From a bacterium (lineage in GTDB: Bacteria; Bacteroidota; Rhodothermia; Rhodothermales; UBA10348), in the NCBI GenBank assembly GCA_013204185.1, contig JABMOI010000082.1, positions 1-48,150 of the forward strand: 48,150 nt of DNA. The letters run 5' to 3'. A model generated the notes under the pieces. It was not told the origin of the DNA and did no database searches. It saw nothing but the letters and a program-made list of their open reading frames with translations. The translations under genes were made by a program, and so were the position numbers. Shown one piece after another: positions 19,078 to 28,820 of this stretch (position 1 is its first letter; each line of letters opens with the position of its first letter).

Positions 19078-19527
19078 ATGGACGTAAAGATTGTAAATCT
19101 GGCACAAGAAGTACTTATGCGCGATGAGTTATTCATCGTCGCCGTGGTAGTTCGTGGATCAAAAGGTTCACGATTCGTCGAGGTATACGTGGATGGAGAT
19201 GACGGGGTAAGCGTCAGTGACTTGGCCAAAATTAGCCGTGAATTAGCTTTCGCCTTGGATGCGGAAGACGTTGTCAAAGGCAAGTACCTACTGAACGTTT
19301 CGACCCCAGGGGAGGAACGTTGCCTTCTGTTAGAAAGACAGTATCAGCGACACGTAGGTAAGCAATTGGTCATCTTGACCAATCATGAAGATGGAAGTAA
19401 TCAGTTCGAAGGGGAAAACCTCGGCGTAACTGACGGCGTTCTGAGCCTAAAGATTTCGGATTCCGAATCAACAAAAGATGTGCCGCTTGATCGTATATCA
19501 AAGGCAAAAATTAAACTCCCTTGGTAG
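19078..19527 (+). CDS. rimP: Ribosome maturation factor RimP
   Basis: Position before nusA; RFVEVYVDGDDGVSVSDLAKISRELAFALD and LNVSTPGEERCLL match RimP. Start ambiguous (TTG 19054, GTG 19072 or ATG 19078). Confidence 0.88.
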   Translation: MDVKIVNLAQEVLMRDELFIVAVVVRGSKGSRFVEVYVDGDDGVSVSDLAKISRELAFALDAEDVVKGKYLLNVSTPGEERCLLLERQYQRHVGKQLVILTNHEDGSNQFEGENLGVTDGVLSLKISDSESTKDVPLDRISKAKIKLPW

Positions 19528-19576
19528 GGGCTGATTGGCCTTGTTGCCATGAAGCTGACAATTAAGAAAGGAAATA

Positions 19577-20863
19577 ATGCAGAATTCTGATCTTGTTTCT
19601 TCGTTTGCGGAAATCGCACGGGAAAAGGGTATCGATCGCGATTCCCTCCAGCTTATTGTGGAGGATGTTTTTAAGGCGATGATCCGTAAGCGGTACGGTT
19701 CCGACGATTCTTTTGAGATCATTTTAAATCCCGATCACGGTGATATGCAGATTTTGCATATCAGGGAAGTGGTTGATAACTGGGCCGTTGAAGACCCCGT
19801 AACAGAAATTGAGGAAAAAGACGCTCAAGTCATTGACGAAGATTTCGAAGTAGGCGATGAAGTTGCTGAGGAAATCGAGTTTAAAGATTTCGGACGCCGA
19901 GCTGTTCTCACGGCTCGCCAGACGTTTAGTCAGCGAATTCGAGACATTGAAAAAGACAATGTCTTTGACTGGTACAAAGATTTGATCGGCGAAGTCGTTG
20001 TTGGTGAGCTGTATCAGATGAGACGGCGCGAAATCCTGATCATCCACAATAAAGTGGAATTGATCATGCCCCGAAATGAGCAGATTTACCGTGACAGGTT
20101 CCGCAAGGGGGACATGATTAGGGCGGTCATTAAGGAAGTACTTCGTGATAACGCCGGAAATCCATTAATTATAATTTCCCGTGCCGATCCTGTTTTCATG
20201 GAGCGCCTTTTTGAGCTAGAAGTGCCAGAAATCGACGAGGGAATTGTCGATATCAAGAAAATTGTTCGCGAACCGGGAGACCGTGCTAAAGTGGCTGTTA
20301 TCAGCCATGATGATCGTATTGATCCAGTTGGAGCATGCGTTGGAATGAAAGGATCTAGGATTCATGCAGTGGTTCGGGAGCTTGGAAACGAAAACATCGA
20401 CGTTGTCCAGTGGACTGAGGACAAACACGATATGATTAAGCGGGCTCTATCGCCAGCTAATCCTGTTTCTGTTCAGTTGAACGATGAATTAAATCCTCCA
20501 CGAGCCAAAGTTGTGGTTCGCGCGGATGAAGTGAGCCAGGCAATTGGTCGCGGCGGTATTAATATCAGATTAGCATCTGCACTCTGCGGTTATGAAATCG
20601 ACGTTTATCGCGAGATTTCGGAAGAAGAGGAAGATGTTGAAATCCAGGAATTCTCCGATGAAATTCGTGAAGATGTGCTTCAGCGTCTTCGTGATATTGG
20701 CTGTGATTCAGCACGTGCAGTGCTAGAATTGTCCAAGGACGAACTCATTAGAAGAACTGGAATGGAGGATGAGGATGCACAGCATGTGTTGAACGTCATC
20801 CGTAAAGAATTTGAAGAAGAGTCATCGTCATCGTCACCATCGAGTGAGGACACAGTGGAATAG
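19577..20863 (+). CDS. nusA: Transcription termination/antitermination factor NusA
   Basis: S1 and KH regions; DPVGACVGMKGSRIHAVVRELGNENIDVVQW, RADEVSQAIGRGGINIRLAS. Confidence 0.96.
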   Translation: MQNSDLVSSFAEIAREKGIDRDSLQLIVEDVFKAMIRKRYGSDDSFEIILNPDHGDMQILHIREVVDNWAVEDPVTEIEEKDAQVIDEDFEVGDEVAEEIEFKDFGRRAVLTARQTFSQRIRDIEKDNVFDWYKDLIGEVVVGELYQMRRREILIIHNKVELIMPRNEQIYRDRFRKGDMIRAVIKEVLRDNAGNPLIIISRADPVFMERLFELEVPEIDEGIVDIKKIVREPGDRAKVAVISHDDRIDPVGACVGMKGSRIHAVVRELGNENIDVVQWTEDKHDMIKRALSPANPVSVQLNDELNPPRAKVVVRADEVSQAIGRGGINIRLASALCGYEIDVYREISEEEEDVEIQEFSDEIREDVLQRLRDIGCDSARAVLELSKDELIRRTGMEDEDAQHVLNVIRKEFEEESSSSSPSSEDTVE

Positions 20864-20907
20864 TACACCTTTGGCCCTGAACATTTCTGTCCTCCAAATT
20901 TCGACTC

Positions 20908-23793
20908 ATGTCAACGATTAAAAAATTTAAGAAAGTCCGCCTGTTCCAATTGGCTAAGGAGTTCAACGTTTCTGTTGATGCCTTAGTGGTACATATGGGT
21001 GAATCCGGTCACAAAGATGCCCTTACGGGATCCGGAATCAATGCCGCAATCACTACCGAGGAGGCATATGAGGACTTGTTGGACTATTTCGCTGACGATC
21101 GTGTTCAAGCTGAACGAGTTCAGAAAATGCGTGCAGCTCGTAAGGATGAAGGCGATGGAGGTGAAGATGCTCCGGCCGAAGTTAGTACAGAAACGGTTGA
21201 GGCTGTAGCCGAAGAACTAGTTGAAGAAGCCGTAGTTGAGGAAGCTGTTCAGGAAGTAATCCCAGAAGAGCCTGTTGCCGCTGAAGAGCCTTCCGAAGTC
21301 GAAATGGCCCCTAGCGAAGCCATTTCGAGTGCCAAGGAAGAGGTTGTTTCAGAGGGCCATTCGGACGAACAAGAATTAAGTGTAGTAGCTGAGCCACAAG
21401 CAGTGGCCAAGGAAGAAGAGCCTGCGGCCCTGCCAGACAAGGTGTTAGCCGATGAAGCTGAGAAGCTACCTAAAGTAGATTCCAAAGAAGACAAAAGTGA
21501 TTCACCTGCGTCTGGCGAAGAGAATGTACAGCCTAAACCGGCCAAAGAAGAAACTCCTTCCGAGCCGCAAGAAGCCCCTAAAGAGGCAGATGCTGCAGTC
21601 GCAGTTGACGAAGTAAATGCTGAAGAGGTTGTTGTACTTCCTGATGTACCTGAAAAAGTGTTTTCTGCAGATCGGTACAAATTGACAGGTACGACCGTTC
21701 TTGGCAAGATTGACCTAGGAACCGTCGAAGATTCCGAGCCCGGTTCTAAACGAAAACGGAAGCGGAAACGGAAAAAAGTAGGTGCAGAGGATACAGCGCC
21801 TCGCGCCAAAGGTGAGGTCAAAGCTGCTCCTAAAAAAGAAGAAGCCAAAGGGAAAGGCAAAGCCAAAAAGAAAAAGGGTCCGGTTGTCGACGATAAAGAT
21901 GTAGAAGCCACCCTGCAGGAAACGCTCCGCGAATTACAGGACGGTGTGAGCAAAGCCAGACAGAAGCGTAGACGTCAACGTAGAGATACGCGTGCAGCTG
22001 AGCGCGATAAGGCCGAAGAGGATTTGCAAGATCAGTTAAGCGTTTTGCAGGTCACCGAGTTTTTGTCTACGGGTGAGCTCGCAAACCTCATGGACGTTCA
22101 GGTTACTGAAGTAATCAGTACGCTCTTTGCTGCCGGTTTGATGGTATCCATTAACCAGCGACTAGATGCCGATACCATTACCATTGTTGCCGACGAGTTT
22201 GGTTTTGAAGTTGAGTTTATTACGGACTTCACCGCCACAGACATCGTAATTAAGGAAGATGCTCCAGAAGATCTAGAGCCTAGAGCTCCTGTAGTAACGG
22301 TCATGGGCCACGTTGACCACGGTAAAACTTCCCTATTGGACTACATTCGCAGCGCGGACGTTGTGAAAGGAGAAGCGGGTGGGATTACACAACATATTGG
22401 AGCCTACCAAGTTGTGCTTGCGTCTGGGAAAAACATCACATTCCTAGATACACCGGGTCACGAAGCCTTTACTGCCATGCGTGCTCGTGGAGCACAGGTA
22501 ACTGACGTTGTTATTCTTGTTGTCGCCGCAGACGACGCTGTGATGCCTCAAACGATTGAAGCGATAAACCATGCTCAAGCAGCTGGCGTCCCAATGGTCG
22601 TGGCTATCAATAAAGTCGATAAAAGCGGTGCCAATACTGATCGCGTAATGCAGCAGTTGGCGGACAAAAACGTTCTCGTTGAGCAATGGGGCGGAAAAGT
22701 TCAGTGTGAGTTTGTTTCTGCCAAAACAGGACAAGGAATTCCAGAACTTCTAGACAGAGTCCTACTAGAGGCCGAGATGTTGGACCTCAAGGCCAATCCA
22801 AATCGAAATGCCGTTAGTACGGTTATCGAATCCAGATTGGAAAAAGGGCGAGGCAACGTTGCTACGGTGTTGGTTCGAAACGGAACATTGAAAATTGGAG
22901 ATCCTTTCATTGCAGGTGTTTGCGCAGGTCGTGTTCGCGCCATGTTTGATGAAAGAGACCGCAGAATTAGCGAAGTTGGACCTTCAAGCCCAGCGTTGGT
23001 AATTGGACTAGATGGCGCTCCTGAAGTTGGAGACACATTTATTGTATTAGACGACGAGAAAGAAGCACGCGAACTAGCTTCCAAGCGTCAGCAAATCCAC
23101 CGTGAGCAGTCTTTGCGTCAGCGTAAACATATTACACTGGACGAGATTGGTCGTCGATTGGCACTTGGTCAGTTCCGCGAACTGAACTTGATTGTTAAAG
23201 GAGACGTGGGTGGATCAGTTGAAGCATTGTCCGATTCCCTTATGAAACTGGGTACGGAAGAAGTGGTGGTTAATATCATCCATAAAGGAGTGGGAGCCAT
23301 TAACGAAAGCGATGTCGTCCTTGCTTCTGCTTCTGATGCCATTATTATTGGTTTCCAGGTTCGGCCGGTTGTTGGCGCACGCCAATTAGCGGAACGCGAA
23401 GAAATTGACATTCGCCTATACTCAGTTATTTACAATGCCATTGAAGAAGTAAGAGATGCTCTAGAGGGTCTTCTTTCGCCTGATAAATCAGAGAAAATCA
23501 ATGGTGTTGCTGAAGTCCGCGAGACCTTCAAGGTGCCAAAACAGGGTATGATTGCGGGTTGCCATATAATCGAAGGGAAAATTCGTCGTCCAGACAAAAT
23601 CCACTTGGTTCGCGATGGCATTGTGATCTATGACGGTACACTGGCATCCCTCAAACGCTTCAAAGACGACGTCAGAGAAGTTACGAGCGGATACGATTGT
23701 GGAATGGGTATTGACGGGTTCAACGATTTGAAAGTGGGCGACCAGATCGAAGCTTACGAAATCGTTGAAACCAAACGTTTGCTTGAAAGATAG
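20908..23793 (+). CDS. infB: Translation initiation factor IF-2
   Basis: [42 protein letters not shown]; acidic/basic low-complexity N-terminal linker. Confidence 0.98.
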   Translation: MSTIKKFKKVRLFQLAKEFNVSVDALVVHMGESGHKDALTGSGINAAITTEEAYEDLLDYFADDRVQAERVQKMRAARKDEGDGGEDAPAEVSTETVEAVAEELVEEAVVEEAVQEVIPEEPVAAEEPSEVEMAPSEAISSAKEEVVSEGHSDEQELSVVAEPQAVAKEEEPAALPDKVLADEAEKLPKVDSKEDKSDSPASGEENVQPKPAKEETPSEPQEAPKEADAAVAVDEVNAEEVVVLPDVPEKVFSADRYKLTGTTVLGKIDLGTVEDSEPGSKRKRKRKRKKVGAEDTAPRAKGEVKAAPKKEEAKGKGKAKKKKGPVVDDKDVEATLQETLRELQDGVSKARQKRRRQRRDTRAAERDKAEEDLQDQLSVLQVTEFLSTGELANLMDVQVTEVISTLFAAGLMVSINQRLDADTITIVADEFGFEVEFITDFTATDIVIKEDAPEDLEPRAPVVTVMGHVDHGKTSLLDYIRSADVVKGEAGGITQHIGAYQVVLASGKNITFLDTPGHEAFTAMRARGAQVTDVVILVVAADDAVMPQTIEAINHAQAAGVPMVVAINKVDKSGANTDRVMQQLADKNVLVEQWGGKVQCEFVSAKTGQGIPELLDRVLLEAEMLDLKANPNRNAVSTVIESRLEKGRGNVATVLVRNGTLKIGDPFIAGVCAGRVRAMFDERDRRISEVGPSSPALVIGLDGAPEVGDTFIVLDDEKEARELASKRQQIHREQSLRQRKHITLDEIGRRLALGQFRELNLIVKGDVGGSVEALSDSLMKLGTEEVVVNIIHKGVGAINESDVVLASASDAIIIGFQVRPVVGARQLAEREEIDIRLYSVIYNAIEEVRDALEGLLSPDKSEKINGVAEVRETFKVPKQGMIAGCHIIEGKIRRPDKIHLVRDGIVIYDGTLASLKRFKDDVREVTSGYDCGMGIDGFNDLKVGDQIEAYEIVETKRLLER

Positions 23794-23808
23794 GCTCGGT
23801 GGTGTACT

Positions 23809-24225
23809 ATGAGTATTAGAACGGAGAGGGTTGCCAGCCTCTTCCAGCGAGAGATTGCTGGGATATTGTCGCTGGAATATTCTGACCTATTGCACCCCAT
23901 GGTCACGGTAACGGGTGTTCGTGTAACGAACGATTTAGCCATTGCCTATATCTATCTTTCCGTTCTTGGCGATTCTCCTACTCAAAAAAGCGCCGTACTT
24001 GCAAAGATCAAGGACTTTGCACCTAGAATTAGAAAAACGCTCGGTCAGGCCATCCGCCATCAGGTAAAAAGCATTCCAGAACTCCGTTTTTTCCTCGATC
24101 AAACACTGGAAAATGCCTACAAGATGGATCAGATCTTTGGAGAGATCCAAAAGGAACGCTCCGCTCGTACGGGCGAACCTCTGCCTGAGGATGATGAGAA
24201 TCGAGAAGTGGGCGAGGATGGTTAA
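23809..24225 (+). CDS. rbfA: 30S ribosome-binding factor RbfA
   Basis: MSIRTERVASLFQREIAGIL..., RHQVKSIPELRFFLDQTLENAYKMDQIF; position between infB and truB. Confidence 0.95.
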   Translation: MSIRTERVASLFQREIAGILSLEYSDLLHPMVTVTGVRVTNDLAIAYIYLSVLGDSPTQKSAVLAKIKDFAPRIRKTLGQAIRHQVKSIPELRFFLDQTLENAYKMDQIFGEIQKERSARTGEPLPEDDENREVGEDG

Positions 24226-24956
24226 TGGCGCTTGCACCCAATCCGGAAAGCGTACCGATATTTCGAGTTGGATCGAAGCTTGAGGGCTGGGATCCGCTTG
24301 TGCTTCTTATCGACAAACCAAAGGGATTGACGTCTTTTGACGTGATTCGGCGTCTACGGCGTATTGCACCTATTCGCAAAATTGGCCATGCTGGCACGCT
24401 GGACCCCATGGCTACTGGGTTACTGATATGCCTCTCGGGCAAAGCAACGCGTTTGATGAATCATTTTATGGGTCAGCGAAAGATTTACACAGGCGTGATT
24501 CGTCTAGGCCAAACGACCCCTTCGTTCGATGCTGAAACGGAGGTGAACCAAGAAAAGGATGCCTCGAATGTTTCAGACACGGATATTGAGCAGGCTTTGA
24601 CTCAACTCACAGGCGAAATTACTCAACAGACTCCTGTTTATTCGGCTGTCAAGGTTGGTGGAGAGCGCTTGTATAAAAAGGCACGGAGGGGGGAGAAGGT
24701 AGTGCTTCCCTTTCGTCATGTTACGGTCCATGAGTTTTTGATTACCTCCAGAAACGGGGTAGATCTCAGCTTTCAGGTCACCTGTTCAAGCGGCACTTAT
24801 GTACGCAGCCTGGCCCATGATCTTGGTCAGCTAGTTGGAGTTGGTGGCCATCTTGTCGAACTCCGACGCACAATGAGTGGATCACTTTCGGTGGATGAGG
24901 CCTGGCCACTTTCCGAGCTTTTGGAACAGAACCAGCCGGTACTTGGTGATGGTTGA
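24225..24956 (+). CDS. truB: tRNA pseudouridine(55) synthase TruB
   Basis: IDKPKGLTSFDVIRRLRR, GHAGTLDPMATGLL, YSAVKVGGERLYKKAR. Confidence 0.97.
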   Translation: MALAPNPESVPIFRVGSKLEGWDPLVLLIDKPKGLTSFDVIRRLRRIAPIRKIGHAGTLDPMATGLLICLSGKATRLMNHFMGQRKIYTGVIRLGQTTPSFDAETEVNQEKDASNVSDTDIEQALTQLTGEITQQTPVYSAVKVGGERLYKKARRGEKVVLPFRHVTVHEFLITSRNGVDLSFQVTCSSGTYVRSLAHDLGQLVGVGGHLVELRRTMSGSLSVDEAWPLSELLEQNQPVLGDG

Positions 24957-25881
24957 TTTCCGACTTGGCGGCCCCATTAAGAATAACACCGTTGTTACCA
25001 TCGGAAGTTTTGATGGGGTGCATCTAGGCCACCAGTCCATCCTAAATGTGATGCAAGCCGAGGCCCAGGCGTGGGGTCTAGAAACGTTGGTTGCTAGTTT
25101 TGACCCACATCCAAGGGAGGTTCTAACCTCTGAGTGCAAATTGCTGCTTTCTCCGGTAGAAGAACGTTCTAAGTTGCTTGCTGAGCAACGAATTCATCAC
25201 CATGCGCTCATTCCCTTTAGCGTCGAGTTGTCCCAAACCGAACCGGAGGACTTCGTTAAGTCCATCTTGGTTGATCTGTTTCGGGTAAAACGACTTATTG
25301 TTGGCTATGATCATCGGTTTGGCCGCAATCGAAGGGGAGACGTTTCTCTGCTGCAGAGCATGGGGCAAGAGTTAGATTTCAAAGTGATTGAATGTGACGA
25401 AGTCGTAATTGACTCGGAAACCATTTCATCCTCGGGCATTCGAACGTTGTTGTCCGTTGGTAGCGTCTCAAGCGCATCTGCTCAATTGGGCAGGAGGTAT
25501 AGCGTAACAGGCACGGTAGTTCGAGGAGCAGGAAGGGGGAAGGGAATAGGTATTCCGACTGCGAATATTGAAGTCCATCCTTCAAACAAACTCATCCCCA
25601 AAAACGGGGTTTATGCAGTTCGAGCCGAAATAGATTCAAACGGAGAGATGTTGGGTGGTATGATGAACATCGGTTCTCGTCCCACATTTGAACGCTCAGG
25701 CCCCGTTAGGCTTGAAGTAAATCTATTTGATTTCGGCGGTGATTTATACGATCGTGAAGTTCGTGTTGAATTCGTCGAAAGAGTGCGAGATGAGCGTAAA
25801 TTTGGCTCCGCATCGGACCTAATCGAGCAACTTAATGCAGATAGGGTGCGTTGCAACGGCTTGTTAAGCGCAATATCTTAA
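24949..25881 (+). CDS. ribF: Bifunctional riboflavin kinase / FAD synthetase
   Basis: TIGSFDGVHLGHQSIL, YDHRFGRNRRGD, GRGKGIGIPTANIEV. The listed ORF starts at 24877; ATG at 24949 overlaps the truB stop. Confidence 0.95.
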   Translation: MVDFRLGGPIKNNTVVTIGSFDGVHLGHQSILNVMQAEAQAWGLETLVASFDPHPREVLTSECKLLLSPVEERSKLLAEQRIHHHALIPFSVELSQTEPEDFVKSILVDLFRVKRLIVGYDHRFGRNRRGDVSLLQSMGQELDFKVIECDEVVIDSETISSSGIRTLLSVGSVSSASAQLGRRYSVTGTVVRGAGRGKGIGIPTANIEVHPSNKLIPKNGVYAVRAEIDSNGEMLGGMMNIGSRPTFERSGPVRLEVNLFDFGGDLYDREVRVEFVERVRDERKFGSASDLIEQLNADRVRCNGLLSAIS

Positions 25882-25928
25882 CGAGCTAGGACAAACTGTC
25901 CCATTTATTGATAGGATTCGGTTTCAAT

Positions 25929-25960
25929 CAGGTATTTCCTCTTAGCAGGTATTTCCTCTT
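25929..25960 (+). repeat. Tandem direct repeat in rpsO leader, 17-bp period
   Basis: CAGGTATTTCCTCTT at 25929-25943 and again at 25946-25960, separated by AG. Confidence 0.9.
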
Positions 25961-26009
25961 GAAGTACGGGTTCTTCTTTAGCATGGTATTAATCTAAAGA
26001 GGTTCTCAA

Positions 26010-26276
26010 ATGATTTCAAAAGACCAAAAATTAGAACTGATTGATCAGTTCGGCAAAAGTAAAGCAGATACAGGCACCTCTGAAGTGCAGATTGCAATTT
26101 TCAGTACCCGTATCAAAGAATTGACAGAACACCTGAAAATTCATAACAAAGACCACTCAACAAGACGTGGATTGCTTCAATTAGTTGGTAAACGACGCAG
26201 ATTGCTTAATTATCTGATGGATACTGACATTGAACGATACCGTACGATTATTGCTGAGCTTGGTATCCGTAAGTAG
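26010..26276 (+). CDS. rpsO: 30S ribosomal protein uS15
   Basis: 88 aa; [49 protein letters not shown]. Confidence 0.98.
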   Translation: MISKDQKLELIDQFGKSKADTGTSEVQIAIFSTRIKELTEHLKIHNKDHSTRRGLLQLVGKRRRLLNYLMDTDIERYRTIIAELGIRK

Positions 26277-26281
26277 TATGA

Positions 26282-26313
26282 TGCGGCGCGTTCGAAGAAT
26301 CGAACGCGCCGCA
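26282..26313 (+). terminator. Strong hairpin between rpsO and pnp (attenuator or RNA-processing stem)
   Basis: TGCGGCGCGTTCGA-AGAA-TCGAACGCGCCGCA, perfect 14-bp stem; no clean T tract. Confidence 0.65.
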
Positions 26314-26466
26314 CTCATTTCATGTCACGTCTTCCAACATCTTTTCCGGGTAAGACGTGGCATCGTGAGGCACAAGTTCGAATGCCGTAACTCCTTGTTA
26401 GGCAAGTTATTAGGCAGTCTCACTTTATTGTATGTGTAGGAAAGGAAGAAAAACAGACAATTGTAT

Positions 26467-28719
26467 ATGTCAGAAGCAACAATCCGGGAAATCGAATACG
26501 CACCCGGAAAAGTAATGTCTATCGAGACGGGACGTCTCGCTAAACAAGCCGATGGAGCAGTCGTTGCTCGCATTGGCGACACCATGGTAATGTGTACTGC
26601 TGTTCTCGCAAGAGACGTTCGGGAAGGCCAAAGCTTTTTCCCGCTTACGGTCGATTACCGTGAAAAATTTTGTGCGGGGGGTAAGATCCCTGGCGGTTTC
26701 ATTAAGCGTGAAGGACGCTCTACAGATAAAGAGACGCTTTCCTCACGCCTGATTGACCGCGCACTGCGCCCTTTGTTCGGAGATAATTTCTTCAACGAAG
26801 TGCAGATCATTTGTAGTGTTATATCTGCAGACGATGAAAACGACGGCGATGTTATAGCCGGCGTGGGTGCTTCGGCAGCGCTTTTGCTAGCCGGTGCTCC
26901 TTTTGATGGCCCAATTGCAGAAGTTCGCATTGGCCGTGTAGATGGCCAGTTCATTGTGAACCCAACTCTCGAAGAACTTACATCTTCCGACATCAACTTG
27001 ATTGTTGCTGGAAAGAGTGACGCAATCGTGATGGTAGAAGGGGAGATGGATGAAGTATCCGAAGAGGAAATGCTTGAAGCCCTTTCGGTTGCACATGAGT
27101 CCATCAAGATTTTGTGCCAAGGTCAGATTGACCTCGTCGCAGATTTTGGAGGAGCCAAAACCTTCGAATATACTCCTGTAGGCTTGCCTGATGGAGTCGT
27201 TGAAGCAGTTCGCGAATTTGCGTCTGCACGATTGGAAGAGCACATTCTAAAACCGTATTCGAAAGAAACGTTTTATGGTGGCATTTCAGAAATCAAAGCA
27301 GAAGTTGTAACTCACTTCCTAGGAGAAGGAGAAGACGCGGTTTCAGCAACGGAACAAGGCTGGACTAAATCAGACATCAAAGAAGCTGTAGGCAAGGTTG
27401 AGTCTGATGTCATGCGTGAACTCATCTTGCGCGACGGACGAAGAATTGACGGTCGTGGCCTAACTGATGTTCGTAACATTTGGACCGAAGTTGGCTACCT
27501 TCCTCGCGTTCACGGTTCTGCCGTTTTCACTCGTGGAGAAACTCAAGTTATCTCTAGTGTGACATTGGGCACAGGAAAAGATGTTCAGCCTGTCGATCAG
27601 GTGTTCGACAACAAAGACAAATCCTTTTACCTGCATTACAGCTTTCCTCCGTTCAGCGTAGGAGAAGCAAAGTTCTTGCGTGGACCGGGACGTCGTGAAA
27701 TTGGTCATGGTATGCTTGCCGAACGTGCTCTTCAAAGCATGATCCCAAGTCAGGAAGAATTTCCTTACACCATTCGTATCAATGCGGACGTGCTTGAATC
27801 AAACGGCTCGTCCTCTATGGCCAGCGTTTGCTCGGGCTCAATGGCCATGATGGATGCAGGTGTACCTCTTCGCAAGGCCGTTTCTGGTATTGCAATGGGT
27901 TTGATCAGCGACGGTAAACGTACCGCAGTCCTAACCGATATCCTCGGAACGGAAGATCACCTGGGAGACATGGACTTCAAACTTACGGGAACGCGTGATG
28001 GTCTAACTGCTTGCCAGATGGACATCAAGATTGCCGGATTGAGCCATGATCTCATGTCGAAAGCGCTTCTTCAAGCAAAAGATGCTCGCTTGCACATTCT
28101 GGACATTATGGACGAAACCCTCGCTGAAGCCAGAGAGGACCTTTCACCATTTGCTCCACGCCTAACCCAAATCACAATCGATTCTAGCTTCATTGGAGCG
28201 ATTATCGGCCCCGGTGGTAAAGTGATTCAGGGCATTCAGCGCGAAACCAATACAAACATTGAGATTCGCGAAGAGGAAGGTGTTGGTATTGTTGTTATTG
28301 CAGCGACCAACGGCGAAGACGCAGAAGCTGCTCTTGAAATTGTTCGAGGAATCGTAACGGTTCCTGAAGAAGGTCAGGACTACGAAGGTACCGTGCGCAA
28401 AGTCGAAGGCTTTGGTGCGATCGTTGAAATTCTGCCAGGCAAAGAAGGTCTTCTTCACGTCTCAGAACTTGACTACGGTTACGTTGATAATGTCCATGAC
28501 TATCTCGAAGTTGGTGACAAAATCAAAGTTCAGCTCATTGAAGTTCGCGACGATGGTAAACTTCGATTTAGCCGGAAGCCGTTTCTTGAAAAACCAGAAG
28601 GTTATGAAGAACGTCCGCGCGAACGCCGTGAAGGCGGCGGTGGACGTGGAAGGGATGGCGGTGGTCGCGGACGCGGCGGCCGTGATGGTGGTCGCGACGG
28701 AGGTCGTGACAGACGCTGA
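26467..28719 (+). CDS. pnp: Polyribonucleotide nucleotidyltransferase, with Gly/Arg-rich C-terminal tail
   Basis: RNase PH repeats, KH (IIGPGGKVIQGIQRETNTNIEI) and S1 domains; tail REGGGGRGRDGGGRGRGGRDGGRDGGRDRR. ATG at 26467. Confidence 0.97.
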   Translation: MSEATIREIEYAPGKVMSIETGRLAKQADGAVVARIGDTMVMCTAVLARDVREGQSFFPLTVDYREKFCAGGKIPGGFIKREGRSTDKETLSSRLIDRALRPLFGDNFFNEVQIICSVISADDENDGDVIAGVGASAALLLAGAPFDGPIAEVRIGRVDGQFIVNPTLEELTSSDINLIVAGKSDAIVMVEGEMDEVSEEEMLEALSVAHESIKILCQGQIDLVADFGGAKTFEYTPVGLPDGVVEAVREFASARLEEHILKPYSKETFYGGISEIKAEVVTHFLGEGEDAVSATEQGWTKSDIKEAVGKVESDVMRELILRDGRRIDGRGLTDVRNIWTEVGYLPRVHGSAVFTRGETQVISSVTLGTGKDVQPVDQVFDNKDKSFYLHYSFPPFSVGEAKFLRGPGRREIGHGMLAERALQSMIPSQEEFPYTIRINADVLESNGSSSMASVCSGSMAMMDAGVPLRKAVSGIAMGLISDGKRTAVLTDILGTEDHLGDMDFKLTGTRDGLTACQMDIKIAGLSHDLMSKALLQAKDARLHILDIMDETLAEAREDLSPFAPRLTQITIDSSFIGAIIGPGGKVIQGIQRETNTNIEIREEEGVGIVVIAATNGEDAEAALEIVRGIVTVPEEGQDYEGTVRKVEGFGAIVEILPGKEGLLHVSELDYGYVDNVHDYLEVGDKIKVQLIEVRDDGKLRFSRKPFLEKPEGYEERPRERREGGGGRGRDGGGRGRGGRDGGRDGGRDRR

Positions 28720-28750
28720 TAGCCCTCTCCAAGAAAAGGGCCTATTCTTT

Positions 28751-28784
28751 AGAAAAGCGGAGGCCATGTGGCCTCCGCTTTTCT
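28751..28784. terminator. Terminator after pnp
   Basis: AGAAAAGCGGAGGCCA-TG-TGGCCTCCGCTTTTCT, perfect 16-bp inverted repeat with flanking A/T runs. Confidence 0.9.
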
Positions 28785-28820
28785 AGTATTGTTTTGTTGC
28801 ATCAATTTTAACGTAGCTGT

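Noticed and set aside
21249-21953. 234-aa antisense ORF opposite the infB linker
   Set aside because: Ser/Thr/Ala-rich shadow of the low-complexity IF-2 N-terminal region; the sense frame is clearly infB.
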